From positions 15,376,001 to 15,440,000 of the forward strand of contig NC_063279.1 in NCBI RefSeq assembly GCF_910591885.1: a DNA stretch of 64,000 bases. Direction: 5' to 3'. Both the position numbers and the translations under genes were made by a program. This document shows positions 62,720-64,000 of this stretch, piece after piece (the first letter of the stretch is position 1; each line of letters starts with the position of its first letter). The notes under the pieces are model-generated. The model searched no databases. It was not told where the DNA came from and worked only from the letters and a program-made list of their open reading frames with translations. The DNA is from Bombus terrestris (lineage: Eukaryota > Arthropoda > Insecta > Hymenoptera > Apidae).

Positions 62720-64000
62720 GTATTACGTTATAACGTATAACGTTATATAGTATTACGTTATAACGTATAACGTTGTATAGTACTACGTTATAACGTATAA
62801 CATTATAAACTATTACGGTAGAACGTATAACGTTATATAGTATTGCGTTATAACGTATAACGTTGTATAATATTACGGTAAAACGTATAACGTTATATAG
62901 TATTGCGTTATAACGTACGACGTTATAGAGTATTACGTTATAACGTATAACGTTATATACTATTTCGGTATAACGTATAACGTTATATAGTATTATATTT
63001 TTATATACATTATAACGTATAACGTTATAAACTATTACGGTATAACGTATAACGTTATATAGTATTGCGCTATAACGTATAACGTTGTATACTATTACGG
63101 TATAACGTATAACGTTATATAGTATTACCTTATAACGTATAACGTTATATACTATTACGGTATAACGTAGAACGTTATATAGTATTGCGTTATAACGTAT
63201 AACGTTGTATACCAATCCTATACATCGTGTAACGTTATACAATATTTCGTTATAACGTATAACGTTATATACTATGACGGTATAACGTATAACGTTATGT
63301 AGTATTACATTATAACGTACAACGTTATATAGTATTACCTTATTACGTATAACGTTATATACTATTACGGTATAACGCATACCGTTATATAGTATTATGT
63401 TATAACGTACAACGTTATATACTAATACTATACAATGTGAAACGTTATACTGTATTACGATATAGCGTATAACGCTATATAGCATTCCGTTATAACGTAT
63501 AACGTTATATAGTACTGCGTCATAACGTATAACATTATATACCAATCCTATACATCGTGTAACGTCATACAATATTTCGTTATAACGTATAACGTTATAT
63601 ACTATGACGGTATAACGTATAACGTTATGTAGTATTACGTTATAACGTATAACGTTATATAGTATTACGTTTTAACGTGTAACGTTATATTGTATTACGT
63701 TATAACGCATAACGTTATATAGTATTACGTTATAACGTATAACGTTATATTATTACGTTATAACGTATAACGTTATATACTATTACGGTATATCGTATAA
63801 CGTTGTATAATATTACGGTATAACGTATAACGTTATATAGTATTACGTTATAACGTACAACGTTGTATACTAATACTATACAATGTCAAACGTTATATTG
63901 TATTACGATATAACGTGTAACGCTATATAGCATTCCGTTATAACGTATAACGTTATATAGTACTACGTCATAATGTATAACGTTATATACCAATCCTATA
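62720..64000. repeat. Terminal satellite segment related to 4.7-6.8 and 10.5 kb
   Basis: Monomers here are of the CCAATCCTATACATCG (about 63,212 and 63,541), TACTATACAATGTGAAACG (about 63,426) and TACTATACAATGTCAAACG (about 63,876) types, otherwise found mainly at 4.7-6.8 kb, 13-15 kb and their copy-B equivalents. At about 63,750 there is the same 2-bp loss (TATATTATTACG) as at 10,523, followed by the same GGTATATCG monomer. The array runs off the window end inside a CCAATCCTATA monomer. Confidence 0.85.
62994..63005. repeat. 12-bp AT insertion inside a monomer
   Basis: Between a normal TATATAGTAT and a TACATTATAACG monomer there are 12 extra bases, TATATTTTTATA. A run of five T is foreign to the rest of the array as far as I could see. 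It changes the 30-bp register by 12. It could be a slippage product of TATA or a very small foreign insertion. Confidence 0.8.

Larger units (their letters stand above)
1..64000. repeat. 30-bp satellite DNA array filling the whole window
   Basis: The 30-bp monomer repeats head to tail without a break. Consensus positions 1-14 are TACGTTATAACGTA and positions 15-30 are TAACGTTATATAGTAT; 7 of 30 bases are G or C. Positions 1-14 and 13-24 are each perfect palindromes. ACGT occurs three times per unit, AACGTT once and TTATAA once. Recurrent variants are CTAT plus TACGG across a unit junction, the ACTAG plus TACTATATATCG type, the ACTAA plus TACTATACAACGCG type, and the CCAATCCTATACATCG type. The 30-bp register is kept over long distances; the shifts I found are 15-bp half units and rare 1, 2 or 12-bp indels. 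Arrays of this kind are typical of eukaryotic heterochromatin. A centromeric role is possible but not shown. The species cannot be inferred. Confidence 0.98.

Noticed and set aside
4723..63572. Long minus-strand open frames as protein-coding genes
   Set aside because: The predicted proteins are only the translated 30-bp monomer. The open frame follows from a period divisible by three with no stop in one frame, and boundaries are set by satellite variants and indels, not by gene signals.
1..64000. CRISPR array, because of regular ~30-bp palindromic repeats
   Set aside because: There are no unique spacers: the repeats abut directly, and there is no leader or cas gene.
1..64000. TATA-box promoters, hairpin terminators or replication origins
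   Set aside because: TATA and hairpin-forming motifs recur in every monomer, so no individual site stands out and none can be called.
1..64000. Telomeric repeat
   Set aside because: The period is 30 bp, with none of the short G-rich strand asymmetry of telomere repeats.
1..64000. Purely artificial or mis-assembled sequence
   Set aside because: Graded divergence, nested duplications of different ages and inherited rare indels fit natural satellite evolution. False duplication of individual blocks (especially 1-10,260 against 15,961-26,400) remains possible and is listed as a check.

Overview
The whole window is one uninterrupted, GC-poor satellite DNA array. From the first base to the last it is built from a 30-bp monomer repeated head to tail about 2,100 times. 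The consensus is TACGTTATAACGTA at positions 1-14, followed by TAACGTTATATAGTAT at positions 15-30. I see no protein-coding gene, tRNA, rRNA, transposon or CRISPR array, and no stretch of ordinary single-copy DNA. Tens of kilobases of homogenised short-period tandem repeat with nested higher-order repeats is the architecture of eukaryotic constitutive heterochromatin (centromeric, pericentromeric or subtelomeric satellite). The sequence alone does not identify the species. All three C residues of the consensus lie in CpG, inside ACGT, and most are intact, which argues against heavy long-term CpG methylation decay.

The monomer has internal structure. It looks like a diverged dimer of 15-bp halves that both begin ACGTTATA, and it carries two overlapping perfect palindromes (positions 1-14 and 13-24). 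Free 15-bp half-monomers occur from about 7.2 kb onward and shift the 30-bp register by half a unit.

Layout. 1-10,260 is copy A of a large repeat: 630-bp subrepeats to about 2.0 kb, two exact 1,020-bp blocks at 2,611-4,650, a mixed zone to 6.8 kb, then a half-monomer-rich zone. 10,261-15,390 is satellite present once in the window, with its own 840-bp and 1,171-bp duplications. 15,391-15,960 is an extra 570-bp subrepeat. 15,961-26,400 is copy B, nearly identical to copy A, at offset 15,960 and then 16,140 after a 180-bp indel. 26,401-31,521 is a mosaic of shorter duplications. 31,522-54,282 holds successive copies of a complex repeat of roughly 5.4, 7.7 and 8.1 kb plus a truncated copy. 54,283-62,719 contains a 3.6-kb block duplicated at an offset of 4,860. 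62,720-64,000 returns to monomer types seen at 4.7-6.8 and 10.5 kb.

One minus-strand frame stays open for very long stretches (up to 2,078 codons at 25,117-31,353) and would read as repeats of YNVIRYNVIL. This follows mechanically from a 30-bp period (10 codons) whose consensus lacks stops in one of six frames, so I do not call these as genes. The interesting biology is in array evolution: very recent multi-kilobase duplications, half-monomer scars, linked substitutions consistent with a small stem-loop, and strong CpG and palindrome content.
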